From Flavobacterium sp. ALJ2 (GTDB lineage: Bacteria > Bacteroidota > Bacteroidia > Flavobacteriales > Flavobacteriaceae), in contig NZ_JADNRC010000016.1 of the NCBI RefSeq assembly GCF_015594725.1, positions 1 through 64,000 of the forward strand: a stretch of DNA of 64,000 nt, written 5' to 3'. Shown piece after piece: positions 1 through 9,200 of the stretch. How positions within the stretch are numbered: position 1 is the first letter of the stretch; each line of letters begins with the position of its first letter. A program made the position numbers and the translations under genes. The notes under the pieces were generated by a model. That model was given only the letters and a program-made list of their open reading frames with translations. It was not told the DNA's origin and searched no databases.

Positions 1-147
1 CTTGTATTTTATAAATGTAAAAACTGTAAAATGCTTACGATTTATCGAAATTAAAAATAGATAATACTAAAATATTGACCAGATTTTAAATCAAAATTGG
101 TTATGAAAATACATGAAGGTGTTGTTTAGAGTTATTAATTATAAAAA

Positions 148-754
148 ATGAGAAACATTATTTTAATTTTTGCCTTTTTAACGCTTTTGAGTTGTAAAGA
201 AAAAGAATTTTCATCTTTTACGGTTAGAGATATTAATGAAATAGCCGAAACAATAATTATTGGAGAGAGCTTATTTGTTTCTAAGAATGATAATAGTTCA
301 AGGTCATTTTGTACGGATTTGATAAAAATAAATATTCGAATTCCAATAAAAAGTGAAGAGAATCCAAATCTTCCGCCACCGCTTCCATTTAATAATGTAT
401 CAATAAATGAATTATTAAATTTTAAAACAGGGAAAGAAAGATTTTTTTTAAGTACAGATTCTACCTACTTAATTTCACAAAATTTAGGGCAAAAGGTATT
501 TAAAATAGAACAGAATATAATAGATAAAATAAATTCAACTACAATTGAAAAAAGAAACATTAAAGCAAAAAATAGGAGAAAGATATAATTTTTATGATAT
601 GACAATTCCTATTTTCTCAAAAGATAATACTAAAGCTTATGTAGAACTTAATCATCATTGTGGAGCTCTTTGTGGAGAGGGTAAAGCATTTTTTTTATTT
701 AAAACGAATGGAGAGTGGGGAATAATATATAAATATATAAAATGGGTAAGCTAA
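148..754 (+). pseudogene. Frameshifted lipoprotein, probable effector immunity protein
   Basis: The first 146 codons begin with a lipoprotein signal peptide (MRNIILIFAFLTLLSC; Cys at residue 16 would be lipidated). The frame ends at 588, but the natural continuation runs in another frame from about 545 to 754 and ends in a segment with a Gly-Cys-rich turn and a W-x-I-I tail. Removing one base near 541-545 would join the two halves. The layout (lipobox, PPPLP segment, conserved C-terminal strand) matches the intact lipoprotein at 2225-2839, so I infer a family of periplasmic immunity proteins. It is either a real pseudogene or a homopolymer sequencing error. No DNA-level function is known to me. 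Confidence 0.55.
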
Positions 755-853
755 AAATGGGTATCAATAACACAATTATTGAAAGATGTAAAAAAGAAAT
801 TCCTAACATGACGTAAACCAGTCTGGTTAAAAAAAAAAATAACTCTATTTATA

Positions 854-1511
854 ATGAAACTAACTATCTTTTTTAAACTAAAATCAATTTTAATTGTTTT
901 TTGTTGTCCTTGGATGTAATTTAAAGACTAAAGAAAGGACTGTTTCAAAACAGATAATCAAAAGTGAGCAAGATAAATTTGAAATTGATAGCTTAGAAGT
1001 TAAAGATAAAAATGGAGTTTTATACACGATTAGATATTATAATGATACTATTTACATTAGTAAGGGCAAAGAAAATATTTTAAAAATTGGATACCGTGAA
1101 CGATTTGATAAGGTGTTTCCAATAAATGGATTGATTGTAAATGATAAATCTAAAGATTGTTATATCACAAATAATTATATGCTTTTATTACCATTAAGTG
1201 AAGTGAATAATAGAATAAACTTAGTTGTAGTTGATTTAATAGATAAAAAACAAATAAACTATCAATTTAAACAGACATCTGATATAATTACAACGGCTAT
1301 TAATTCATTTTATTTTAATGAGAAAAACAATATAATTATAAGTACAAATAGTTTAAATTATGAAGAGAAAACAACTGTGCATTATTACAAAATAGGTGAA
1401 AAATTAATAATGCATCAAGGTACTAAAGAATTAGACTTGACACCTGAAATGCTTGAAAGCAATGAAGCATTTTTTAAGTTTTTAAATACAAATAACAATA
1501 ATATTCCTTAA
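854..1511 (+). pseudogene. Lipoprotein gene with a frameshift in its signal peptide
   Basis: An ATG at 854 starts a typical signal peptide (MKLTIFFKLKSILIVF), but this frame stops after 21 codons. The long open frame (from 894, TTG) carries VVLGCN, a lipobox, right where the signal peptide should continue. The T6 run at 897-902 with one T fewer would fuse them into one lipoprotein of about 218 residues. The mature part is a hypothetical domain with no family I recognise. Its setting between other lipoproteins and toxin fragments suggests an immunity or effector-linked role. It could be decayed, phase-variable through the T run, or a read error. Confidence 0.5.
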
Positions 1512-1627
1512 GATTAGCTACTAATACAAAAAAAAATAAACTATGATGGCACCAATAAAAAGATTCAAGATAGTTTCTAAAAAAGTCAATCTTTTTTCAA
1601 TTTTAAATAATTAAAAATAAGTTTATT

Positions 1628-2247
1628 ATGTTTCGATCATCATCTTCAGGAAAATATAAAAATGCAAGCTCACTAGGGGCTAAAAGTCCACGATATAATA
1701 GAGAAACTGGCGAATGGGAAAATACAAATGTTTTAGCTGCGAATATTGAAAGAAGAAAAATTAATGCTGATATACAACCCAATGATAAGGATTATTTAAT
1801 AAAATACCCTAGATTCATTCGAATTCTAAAGCAATTAAGTGACTACGTCTACAACAATGAAAATGTTTTTAAATGGCTTTCATATTATTCGGGTTATTCA
1901 TCGACAGAAGTATTAAATCAATTGCAATATGGAAAAGGCGCAATTTTGTCAGCAGAAATAATGGTTACTGAATATGGCCAAACTCTACGAGATGGTTCGA
2001 GCATAAAAATAAATATAAAATGAAAGGTTTAGAAGCCGCTAAATTAAACGAAACGATACAAGGGACTTCTTTTTTGATAGTAGCAACAATACTCCATGAA
2101 TTTGTACATTATGGAAGAATAAAAAATAATTTAGACAGTGCCTATGAATATGGTTGGGGATTTGAAAGAGAGGCTTTTGGGGAAGTAGTCGAAAAAGAAA
2201 ATGCTAATACTTTATATAAACAAAATGGGTGGAGTTTTAAAAAATAA
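1628..2247 (+). pseudogene. Split zinc-metallopeptidase toxin domain
   Basis: Two frames overlap as ATGA at 2020-2023. The first (1628-2023, 131 residues) lacks a recognisable delivery domain. The second (2020-2247, 75 residues) carries HEFVH at residues 26-30, the HExxH zinc-protease signature, followed by a Gly-Trp-Gly-Phe-Glu segment that may give the third ligand. One extra A in the short A run just before 2020 would join them into a single domain of about 205 residues. This resembles the metallopeptidase tips of Rhs and other polymorphic toxins. The next gene is a lipoprotein overlapping by 23 nt, as expected of an immunity gene. I infer an orphan toxin tip that is frameshifted or encoded in two pieces. 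Confidence 0.55.
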
Positions 2248-2839
2248 ATATCATGTTATATTCTTATGTTTGATTGGTTGCTCATTGATTTCTTGTCAAA
2301 GAAAGACAGAAAATCCAAGTACTTTCATAGAGAATAATTTCTTGGCAATTGTTGATACTGTGGCATATAAACATGGCGCTTTTGTAATCCCACCACCATT
2401 ACCAAATGGTATTATTGAAAAGAGACCACTCTACCCACACTTAGCAATAGAATTAAATAAGAAAATTAGATATAATAAAAGAATAGAGAAAGATGTTCTT
2501 ACTTTTTTTAATTTAAACAAAAAAGTAGAAGCTGATTTTAAAGATTTATTAGAAAATGGAAATTATTTTAATTTTTCATTAGATAAAAACTTTCAAAAAA
2601 AAATAGGAAAGTATTATGTTTTTTTTGACGAAAAAAAAATTGACAAAAAAATAAAGTATGTTGGAAGAATTGATATTGAAAATTTAAAGATATATAAAAA
2701 TAAAGCAATACTAGTATTATCAGAATCAGTAGGAGGTCCAAGAAGAGTTGGAAGTTTTGGAAGAACCTATATTGTGTTACTCGCAAAAGAGGACAATGCT
2801 TGGAAAATAGTCAAGAAAGAGTTGTTATATATGACATAA
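2225..2839 (+). CDS. Lipoprotein, candidate immunity protein of the metallopeptidase tip
   Basis: This is a 204-residue lipoprotein. I take ATG at 2225 because it gives a compact signal peptide ending in the lipobox LISC; an upstream in-frame start at 2201 would add eight residues. It overlaps the end of the metallopeptidase fragment by 23 nt, the spacing usual for toxin-immunity pairs. The mature chain has a PPPLP segment and ends with a strand-rich tail (VLLAKEDNAWKIVKKEL) similar in layout to the frameshifted lipoprotein at 148-754. An outer-membrane or periplasmic location would fit a toxin acting in the periplasm. The family is not identified. Confidence 0.6.
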   Translation: MGGVLKNKYHVIFLCLIGCSLISCQRKTENPSTFIENNFLAIVDTVAYKHGAFVIPPPLPNGIIEKRPLYPHLAIELNKKIRYNKRIEKDVLTFFNLNKKVEADFKDLLENGNYFNFSLDKNFQKKIGKYYVFFDEKKIDKKIKYVGRIDIENLKIYKNKAILVLSESVGGPRRVGSFGRTYIVLLAKEDNAWKIVKKELLYMT

Positions 2840-2878
2840 AATAGTTTGATAAAGATGGAAAAAATACTTTAGGTAATT

Positions 2879-2967
2879 CCTTTTTAATATTTTTAAGTTG
2901 TAAAGGAAGAGGGATTTTTGTCTTCTACAATTAGAGATATTAATTAAAATAGTCAAAACAATAAATT
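2879..2967 (+). pseudogene. Decayed copy of the lipoprotein at position 148
   Basis: This stretch aligns by eye with 173-258, the signal peptide and first mature residues of the frameshifted lipoprotein. Shared blocks include the lipobox codons (agttgtaaa) and ttagagatattaat. It contains stops in all useful frames and has no start codon, so it is a remnant of a third paralogue. It lies between the intact lipoprotein and vgrG. The remaining part of the 2840-3103 gap shows no gene. Confidence 0.55.
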
Positions 2968-3103
2968 CCAGACTATTTATGTAAAATATGACAGTCTGAG
3001 CTATAAATATAAGAGAACCTTGTTATTACGATAATAATTAAAGAATATATAAAATTGATGAAATAGATAATGATGAGAGAATCATCTTTAAAACTATAAA
3101 CTT

Positions 3104-4873
3104 ATGAAACCACCAACGATTATTTTTGGAATAGACAGTAAAAAGATTTCACATTTTAAACAACTCAGACTAAAACAAGTAATTAATGGACATCATCAAT
3201 TTGAAATTCATGTTCCGCATGCTGCTATAGAGAGTCCATTGGCATATACTTTAGAAAATGCCCAAGGATGGCTAGGTAAGGTAGTACACATCATGCTAGA
3301 TGAAAAGAATAACTTTTTGGGAGTTGTTACCAATATCGATTTTGATCAGGAAGAAGGGCATTCGGGTAATCATATTATTGTATCGGGGTATTCTAAGACA
3401 ATATTATTAGAATCAGGTGAGAAATTATATTCTTGGGAAGAACTGCCATTAAAAGATATTGTAAAAGAGGTAGTTAAAAATGGAGCTGGAGAACAATTGC
3501 AAAATGAAATTAATCCTGAATATGTTACTAAAATAGAGTATCAAAATCAGTATCTCGAAACCGATTTTCAATTTATCCAGCGACTGGCAAAACAATACAA
3601 TGAATGGCTGTATTATGACGGAGAAAAATTAATTTTCGGGAAACCTAAAAGTTTTGATAGTCCTATATCATTAACTTATAATAGTGATATTTCGAAATTA
3701 AAAATATCGGTTAATGCAGTACCTAATAAATTTAGTGCTTTTACATATAATGAGAGTGCTGATAAACGCTATACAGCTAAATCTAAAGATGCGGTGGGGG
3801 GGTTGCCCAAATTAGGTAACGAAGCCTTTGCAAGCTCAAAAGAAGTATTTGCAACCCCTGCTTTCACACACGGTATTGTGAGTACAGGAGATGATTTGGT
3901 TTTGGAATCCTTCTTAAAAAAGAAACAGGAAAGTGCTGCCGCAAATACGAATACTGTTGAAGTTAGTACCAAAAATAAAAAATTAAGAATAGGCAGTATT
4001 GTGAATATACAATCGAGTGTTCTAGAAAATAAGATTAGAATTACACAAGAAGTTGGTTCTTATATTATTACAGAAATCACACATTACGCTACACATTTAG
4101 GAGAGTATGAAAATAATTTTAGAGCCATACCATCAAAAGTATTGAGCTTGCCCGAACCAGATGTGGCGTATCCAATCGCGCAAACACAACAAGCGATTGT
4201 AGAGAGTAACACCGATCCACAAAACAAAGGAAGAATAAGAGTGCAAATGCTTTGGCAGCAAGGTACTTATATGAAAACAGCCTGGCTTCGTGTTATGACT
4301 CCAGATGCAGGGAGCAGTAATGCAGTAGGTACTAATCGAGGGATGGTTTTTATACCCGAAGTTGGTGATCATGTTATGGTGCATTTCCGCTATGGTGACC
4401 CTAATAGACCTTTTATTCTTGGAAGCGTCTTCCATGGGAAAAGTGGTGGTGGTGGAGGAAAAGATAACAATCAAAGAAGCTTTGCTACCCGAGGCGGAAC
4501 TTCGCTTGTTCTCGATGAAGAAAAAAATACGTTTACAGCCACAGACCCAAGTGGTAATATGGTGAAGCTTAATGGTGATGGAACAATGACTCTTTATGCA
4601 CCAAATAAAATTGATATACAATCTAAAGAGATCAATCTTATTGCTGATGAAAAGGTGAATATTGATGGTGTAAATGAAGTAAATATCAGTAGTAAAAAAG
4701 TACTTACTACAGGTACAGATGAAGTTACTGTTAAAAGTGATACTCAAATTACTGATGAAGCCCCAAGTATCAATATAAAAGGGAAAAACACCATTTTGGC
4801 AGAAGGAATGGTCGTTGATATTGATGGAAAAACGATGACTAATGTTAAGGGGGGAGTTGTAAATTTAAATTAA
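3104..4873 (+). CDS. vgrG: Type VI secretion spike protein VgrG
   Basis: This 589-residue protein forms the trimeric puncturing tip of the type VI secretion system and carries effectors. The N-terminal half (about residues 1-350) has the phage gp27/gp44-like layout, with the conserved YNEWLYYDGEKLIFG segment. The gp5-like OB fold lies near residues 360-450 (DPQNKGRIRVQ, GMVFIPEVGDHVMVHF, GDPNRPFILGSVFHG), followed by a short beta-helical tail of repeated I-x-I strands ending near 589. The gene starts an effector module: the unknown 449-residue protein begins 8 nt downstream and the PAAR-Rhs gene follows. No structural tss genes lie in the window, so this is an orphan or satellite VgrG island of the Bacteroidota T6SS-iii type (inference). 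Confidence 0.93.
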   Translation: MKPPTIIFGIDSKKISHFKQLRLKQVINGHHQFEIHVPHAAIESPLAYTLENAQGWLGKVVHIMLDEKNNFLGVVTNIDFDQEEGHSGNHIIVSGYSKTILLESGEKLYSWEELPLKDIVKEVVKNGAGEQLQNEINPEYVTKIEYQNQYLETDFQFIQRLAKQYNEWLYYDGEKLIFGKPKSFDSPISLTYNSDISKLKISVNAVPNKFSAFTYNESADKRYTAKSKDAVGGLPKLGNEAFASSKEVFATPAFTHGIVSTGDDLVLESFLKKKQESAAANTNTVEVSTKNKKLRIGSIVNIQSSVLENKIRITQEVGSYIITEITHYATHLGEYENNFRAIPSKVLSLPEPDVAYPIAQTQQAIVESNTDPQNKGRIRVQMLWQQGTYMKTAWLRVMTPDAGSSNAVGTNRGMVFIPEVGDHVMVHFRYGDPNRPFILGSVFHGKSGGGGGKDNNQRSFATRGGTSLVLDEEKNTFTATDPSGNMVKLNGDGTMTLYAPNKIDIQSKEINLIADEKVNIDGVNEVNISSKKVLTTGTDEVTVKSDTQITDEAPSINIKGKNTILAEGMVVDIDGKTMTNVKGGVVNLN

Positions 4874-4880
4874 AACAAAA

Positions 4881-6230
4881 ATGAATAACGCTCACAATCC
4901 TATTGCTGTAAGGGTCGAAAATATTCAAAAAATATGGAATAAAACCAGAATAGCTAAGCCTAAAGTGCAACTATTTAGTATGGTTTGTTTTACTGAAGAT
5001 TTTCCTTTGGTAGATGGTTTTATTAGGTTAGAATCTTCAGCATATGGTAAATCAGAAGATTCATTTGTTGCCTTTATTCTTGATTTTTATGATAAAAAAG
5101 TTTTTTATACCACAATTATAGAACAATGGATCGTAACGTTTGAAGAAGATTTGAAAAAAAATCCAAGTTGGAATTGGGAAGACTTTGCCACTTTTAGGGA
5201 AGTATTGCCAGAGATTGATAAACTTAGTATCGAAAATCTTAAAGATTTTTATATAAAAATGCTGATCAGCTTTAAAAAATTTGAGGCTAAAACAGGTAAT
5301 CTTTTAATTGTTAGTTTTTTAATTAAAAAAGTTCGTGATGCTAATTTATTAAAGGAAAGTATAAAAGAACTCTCCGTTTTATTACCAGCTAATATAGGGT
5401 TCCTATTTGTTGATTATCAAGAAAGACAGTTATATAAAGACATGATTGTTTCTATGAAGGAGAAAGGAACTATCATCGAAATTCCAAATCAGAATATCAG
5501 TAAAGCTTATAAAGAAATTGCGACTCAGGGTAATCCAAATGACCCGCAGGTGAAATATAGAAAATGCTTATTTGAAATTGGTGAAGCTGCAAAAAGTAAA
5601 AAACAAGAGAAAGTAAAAAAACTAGGTAACGTACTTATTGATATTAGCAAGAGTACAGGAGAAACCAGCTTTTGGGCTTCTTCTTATCTTATTTATGCGA
5701 GTTTTTTATTTCGATTTAAAGATGAAAAAGAGCTTATTCATGAACTATTGGATAAAGGAATAAAAATAACTACTCCTTTTTATAAGGAGAAAGAAGATAT
5801 TGCAGGTGTTTTACTACAATTGGTATCATGCAAAGGATCCCATTACAGCATTACAGGGAAATCTGATTTAGCCATAAATTATTTTTTAAAGCAAGTAGCT
5901 GTAGCCAAAGAAATAGAGCAGGAAGTGCAAGTTATTAATGGGTATAATTATGCTTTATTATTGGCAGCAAAAAAGAGAGATGGACAATATAACGAAATTT
6001 TGAATGACGCTTTTGAGTATGGATATGCTTTGACAGACACGATGCTCAAAATTATCAATTTTACTTTCATTGCGAATAGTTATTTAGAGGACTATCCCAA
6101 AATAGATTATACAGAAAAAGAGGCTATTGCCAACAGAATGGCTATGATTTTTGGAGATAATTGGCGTGATACGCCTCGTGAGATAGCCAAACAAATACAA
6201 GAAGAATATTCATCAAGCAACACTTACTAG
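4881..6230 (+). CDS. Unknown protein between VgrG and the Rhs effector; candidate adaptor
   Basis: This 449-residue soluble protein has no signal peptide and no family that I recognise with confidence. The first 210 residues are mixed alpha/beta. From about residue 225 onward it is built of helical pairs (SFWASSYLIYASFLF, YNYALLLAAKK) that look like TPR-type repeats. Its fixed place between vgrG (8-nt gap) and the PAAR-Rhs gene (3-nt gap), with the same strand and spacing, is what effector-loading chaperones or adaptors show in other type VI systems. I therefore infer a role in docking the Rhs protein on VgrG. It could instead be a structural cap. Function is unproven. Confidence 0.5.
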   Translation: MNNAHNPIAVRVENIQKIWNKTRIAKPKVQLFSMVCFTEDFPLVDGFIRLESSAYGKSEDSFVAFILDFYDKKVFYTTIIEQWIVTFEEDLKKNPSWNWEDFATFREVLPEIDKLSIENLKDFYIKMLISFKKFEAKTGNLLIVSFLIKKVRDANLLKESIKELSVLLPANIGFLFVDYQERQLYKDMIVSMKEKGTIIEIPNQNISKAYKEIATQGNPNDPQVKYRKCLFEIGEAAKSKKQEKVKKLGNVLIDISKSTGETSFWASSYLIYASFLFRFKDEKELIHELLDKGIKITTPFYKEKEDIAGVLLQLVSCKGSHYSITGKSDLAINYFLKQVAVAKEIEQEVQVINGYNYALLLAAKKRDGQYNEILNDAFEYGYALTDTMLKIINFTFIANSYLEDYPKIDYTEKEAIANRMAMIFGDNWRDTPREIAKQIQEEYSSSNTY

Positions 6231-6232
6231 CT

Positions 6233-9200
6233 ATGTTATTAACCGATAATCATTTTACTATTGTCGTTGGTATCGACATCCACTTTACGACCTTACCTCC
6301 ATTTAATCCCTTTCATCCCTATGTAGGTATCGTTATTGATCCATTTGATTATATTCCTTTTTTAGGAAGCAATGTACATGTAAACGGATTTAAACGAGGT
6401 AACTCAGATACTAGCGGAATAATAATACCACTGGTACACATTCCTCTTTTTTCACCTTGGGTAATGGCGCCAATAATCGGGCACGAAAGCATGAACTTTT
6501 TTGCATCAGAAACTGTTTATTCCGATGGTACGCGAATAAGTCCCAAAGGACATATGTTAATGACTTGTAACGATATTGGAATCCCACTATCTATGGCTGT
6601 AGGAAAAACTAAAGTCGGAAAAAAAATGCTGCCTTTTGCCCCAACATTATTTGCACCAACCTCGTTTTCATTGCCAATTCCTACAGGAAAACCTGTAATG
6701 GTAAGCGGACCTTATCTGCCAGATTGGGGCGGGATGCTAACAGGATTAGCATCGAGTATCGGGTTTAGCACTCTTATGAAAAAAGTTAGAGGACTTGCTA
6801 AAAAAATTAACATGAAAGGATCAAAAAGTCCAAAAGGACTTAAAGATTCACTCAGAAAATGTGCTCATGATCCTGTAAATCTTATAAATGGAGCTGTTAT
6901 TTATGAAGGAAGTGATTTTGATATAGCCAGTCCCATTACGCTTAATTGGGAACGTAGTTGGTATTCTGACTCTGAGTATATTGGTTGGCTCGGACATGGC
7001 GTGCATAGTGTTTATGACCGCGCAGTAGAATTATATCCAGAAGACGATGCCTTGGGACTACGCATGGACGATGGGAGATTAGTGGCTTTTCCTACTTTAC
7101 TTCCAGATGAAGATTACTATCTGCGCGAAGAAAAAACAACCTTAAAAAGAACAGAAAAAGGCTATCAGGCTTACGATCATAAAAGCAAACTTTTTTATGA
7201 TTTTGCCTTGTTTGATGGTAAAAAATACCAACTTACTCAAATTACCAATAACGATGGACTTTGCATCATTTTTGAATTTACAGGATATCGTTTAAATAAA
7301 ATCATAGATGTCTCAGGCAGAGAAATCAAGGTAAGCACCAAAGAAGGATTCATCCAGAAACTAGAATTAGTAACACCAGAGCAAGATGAATTACTGGTAG
7401 CTTATGAGTATGACGAGCACTATAATATGGTAGCAATTCTTGATGCTTTACAAAAACCAACAAGAATTGAATATGAGAACCATTTAATGGTCAAAAAAAC
7501 GGATCGTAACGGACAAGCTTTTTATTGGGAATACGACGCTCAAAACAAGTGTATTCACACTTGGGGCGATGGAGGCTGGCAAGAAGGCTGGATGGAATAT
7601 CATACTCAGGAAGGTTATAACATAATAACCGATGCTAACGGAGCTGTAAGGATCTATTATTATGAGCCAAACCAGCTTGTAACCCAAGAGAAAGACCCGA
7701 TGGGCAATAGCATTTTTTATGATTATACCGAGTTCATGGAATTGTATCGTGAAATAGACCAAGAAGGTCGTATATTAGGCTTTACTTACGATAATATGGG
7801 CAATAAAATTAGTACCACCTATCCCGATGGTACAAAAGAAATGATGTTATACGATGACGAAAATCGCCCATCGATAGCTATTGACCCAGAGGGACATAAA
7901 ACAATCTATTTATACAATAAAGAAAAAGCGCATCAGCTTAAAACTATTATTGCACCCGATAAAACCAGTACGCATTTTACTTATAATGATGATGGACTAC
8001 TGGCAAGCGTTGCTAAAAACAAGAATAAGTTACAACTCGTTTACGACCAGCAGTACAACCTTATAGAGTGGAGAGAAAACGACCAAAAGCTAAAAACTTG
8101 GGAATACAATTACCGAGGACGTGTACGAGCGATTTACACCCCAATGCAAATGGCGGACTATTTTACGTATGATGCCCTAGACAGAGTACAGAAAATTGTT
8201 GAGAAGGACAGCAATGTTATTGAGTTTAGTTATAATAATTACAGCGAAGTAATTGCCTTAAAAGACAGAAAGAACAATATTAAGTTTAGTTATACTCCAC
8301 TAGGGAGTCTAGCCACAAGAGAGCAAAACGGCGTAAAAGTACGTTTTGCCTACGATAAGATGGAACAGCTAAAAAGCATTCAAAACGAAGACTACGAAAG
8401 CTACACTTTTACCCGAAACAAAGCAGGACACATTATAAAAGAAGCTGCTTTTGATGGGATCATAAAAAAATACAACCGCAATCTTGTTGGCGAAGTAACC
8501 CGAATAGAAAGACCAAACGGGAAATATACCGAATACGAGCAAGATGCACTCGGGCGCATCACTAGAGCCAATTACCACGATGGGACTTGGGAGATTTACA
8601 CCTATAATAAAAACGGACTGTTAGTAGAAGCTACGAACCAAAATGTAAGCATCTATTTTGAGCGTGATCCAAATGGAAGAATCATACAGGAAACGCAAAA
8701 ACAGCAGTTAGACATAGCCGAAAACGCTATAACACTAACAGCTACTTACAACGTTTTAGGTCAACGCACCAACATCAGTACAAGTTTAGGAGCTGATGTT
8801 AACACGTACTATAATGAAAAGGGACAACTAGAGCGTATAGAAGCGCAAAGTACAGAACTTAAAGAACAACATCAGACTTGGGAAACGACTTTAAAACGCG
8901 ATGAACTAGGACGAGAAATAGAGCGCTATGCTACAGGAGGACTACATATAAAAACGAGCTACAATAGCAGCGGCAAACAAAAAGAACAGGAAATATTCGC
9001 TAATAGCAAACGCACAGGCGCACGTTACTACAATTGGGACACCAACCAACAGCTAAGAAGTGTAGTGAACCAACTTACAGAAGGAATGACCTTTTTTGAT
9101 TATGATGATTTTGGTAATCTAGCTAAAGCGGATTATGATGGAAAAGGAGAATTATACAAAACTCCTGATGCAGTAGGGAATCTTTATAAAACTTATGACC

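Noticed and set aside
1543..1614. A 23-codon open frame (MMAPIKRFKIVSKKVNLFSI...) between two island genes
   Set aside because: Too short, with no family, no lipobox and no clear promoter; random short frames are common in such AT-rich DNA.
4133..4747. A 204-codon frame opposite vgrG
   Set aside because: It is antisense to the well-supported VgrG gene and has the mirrored composition of a shadow frame.
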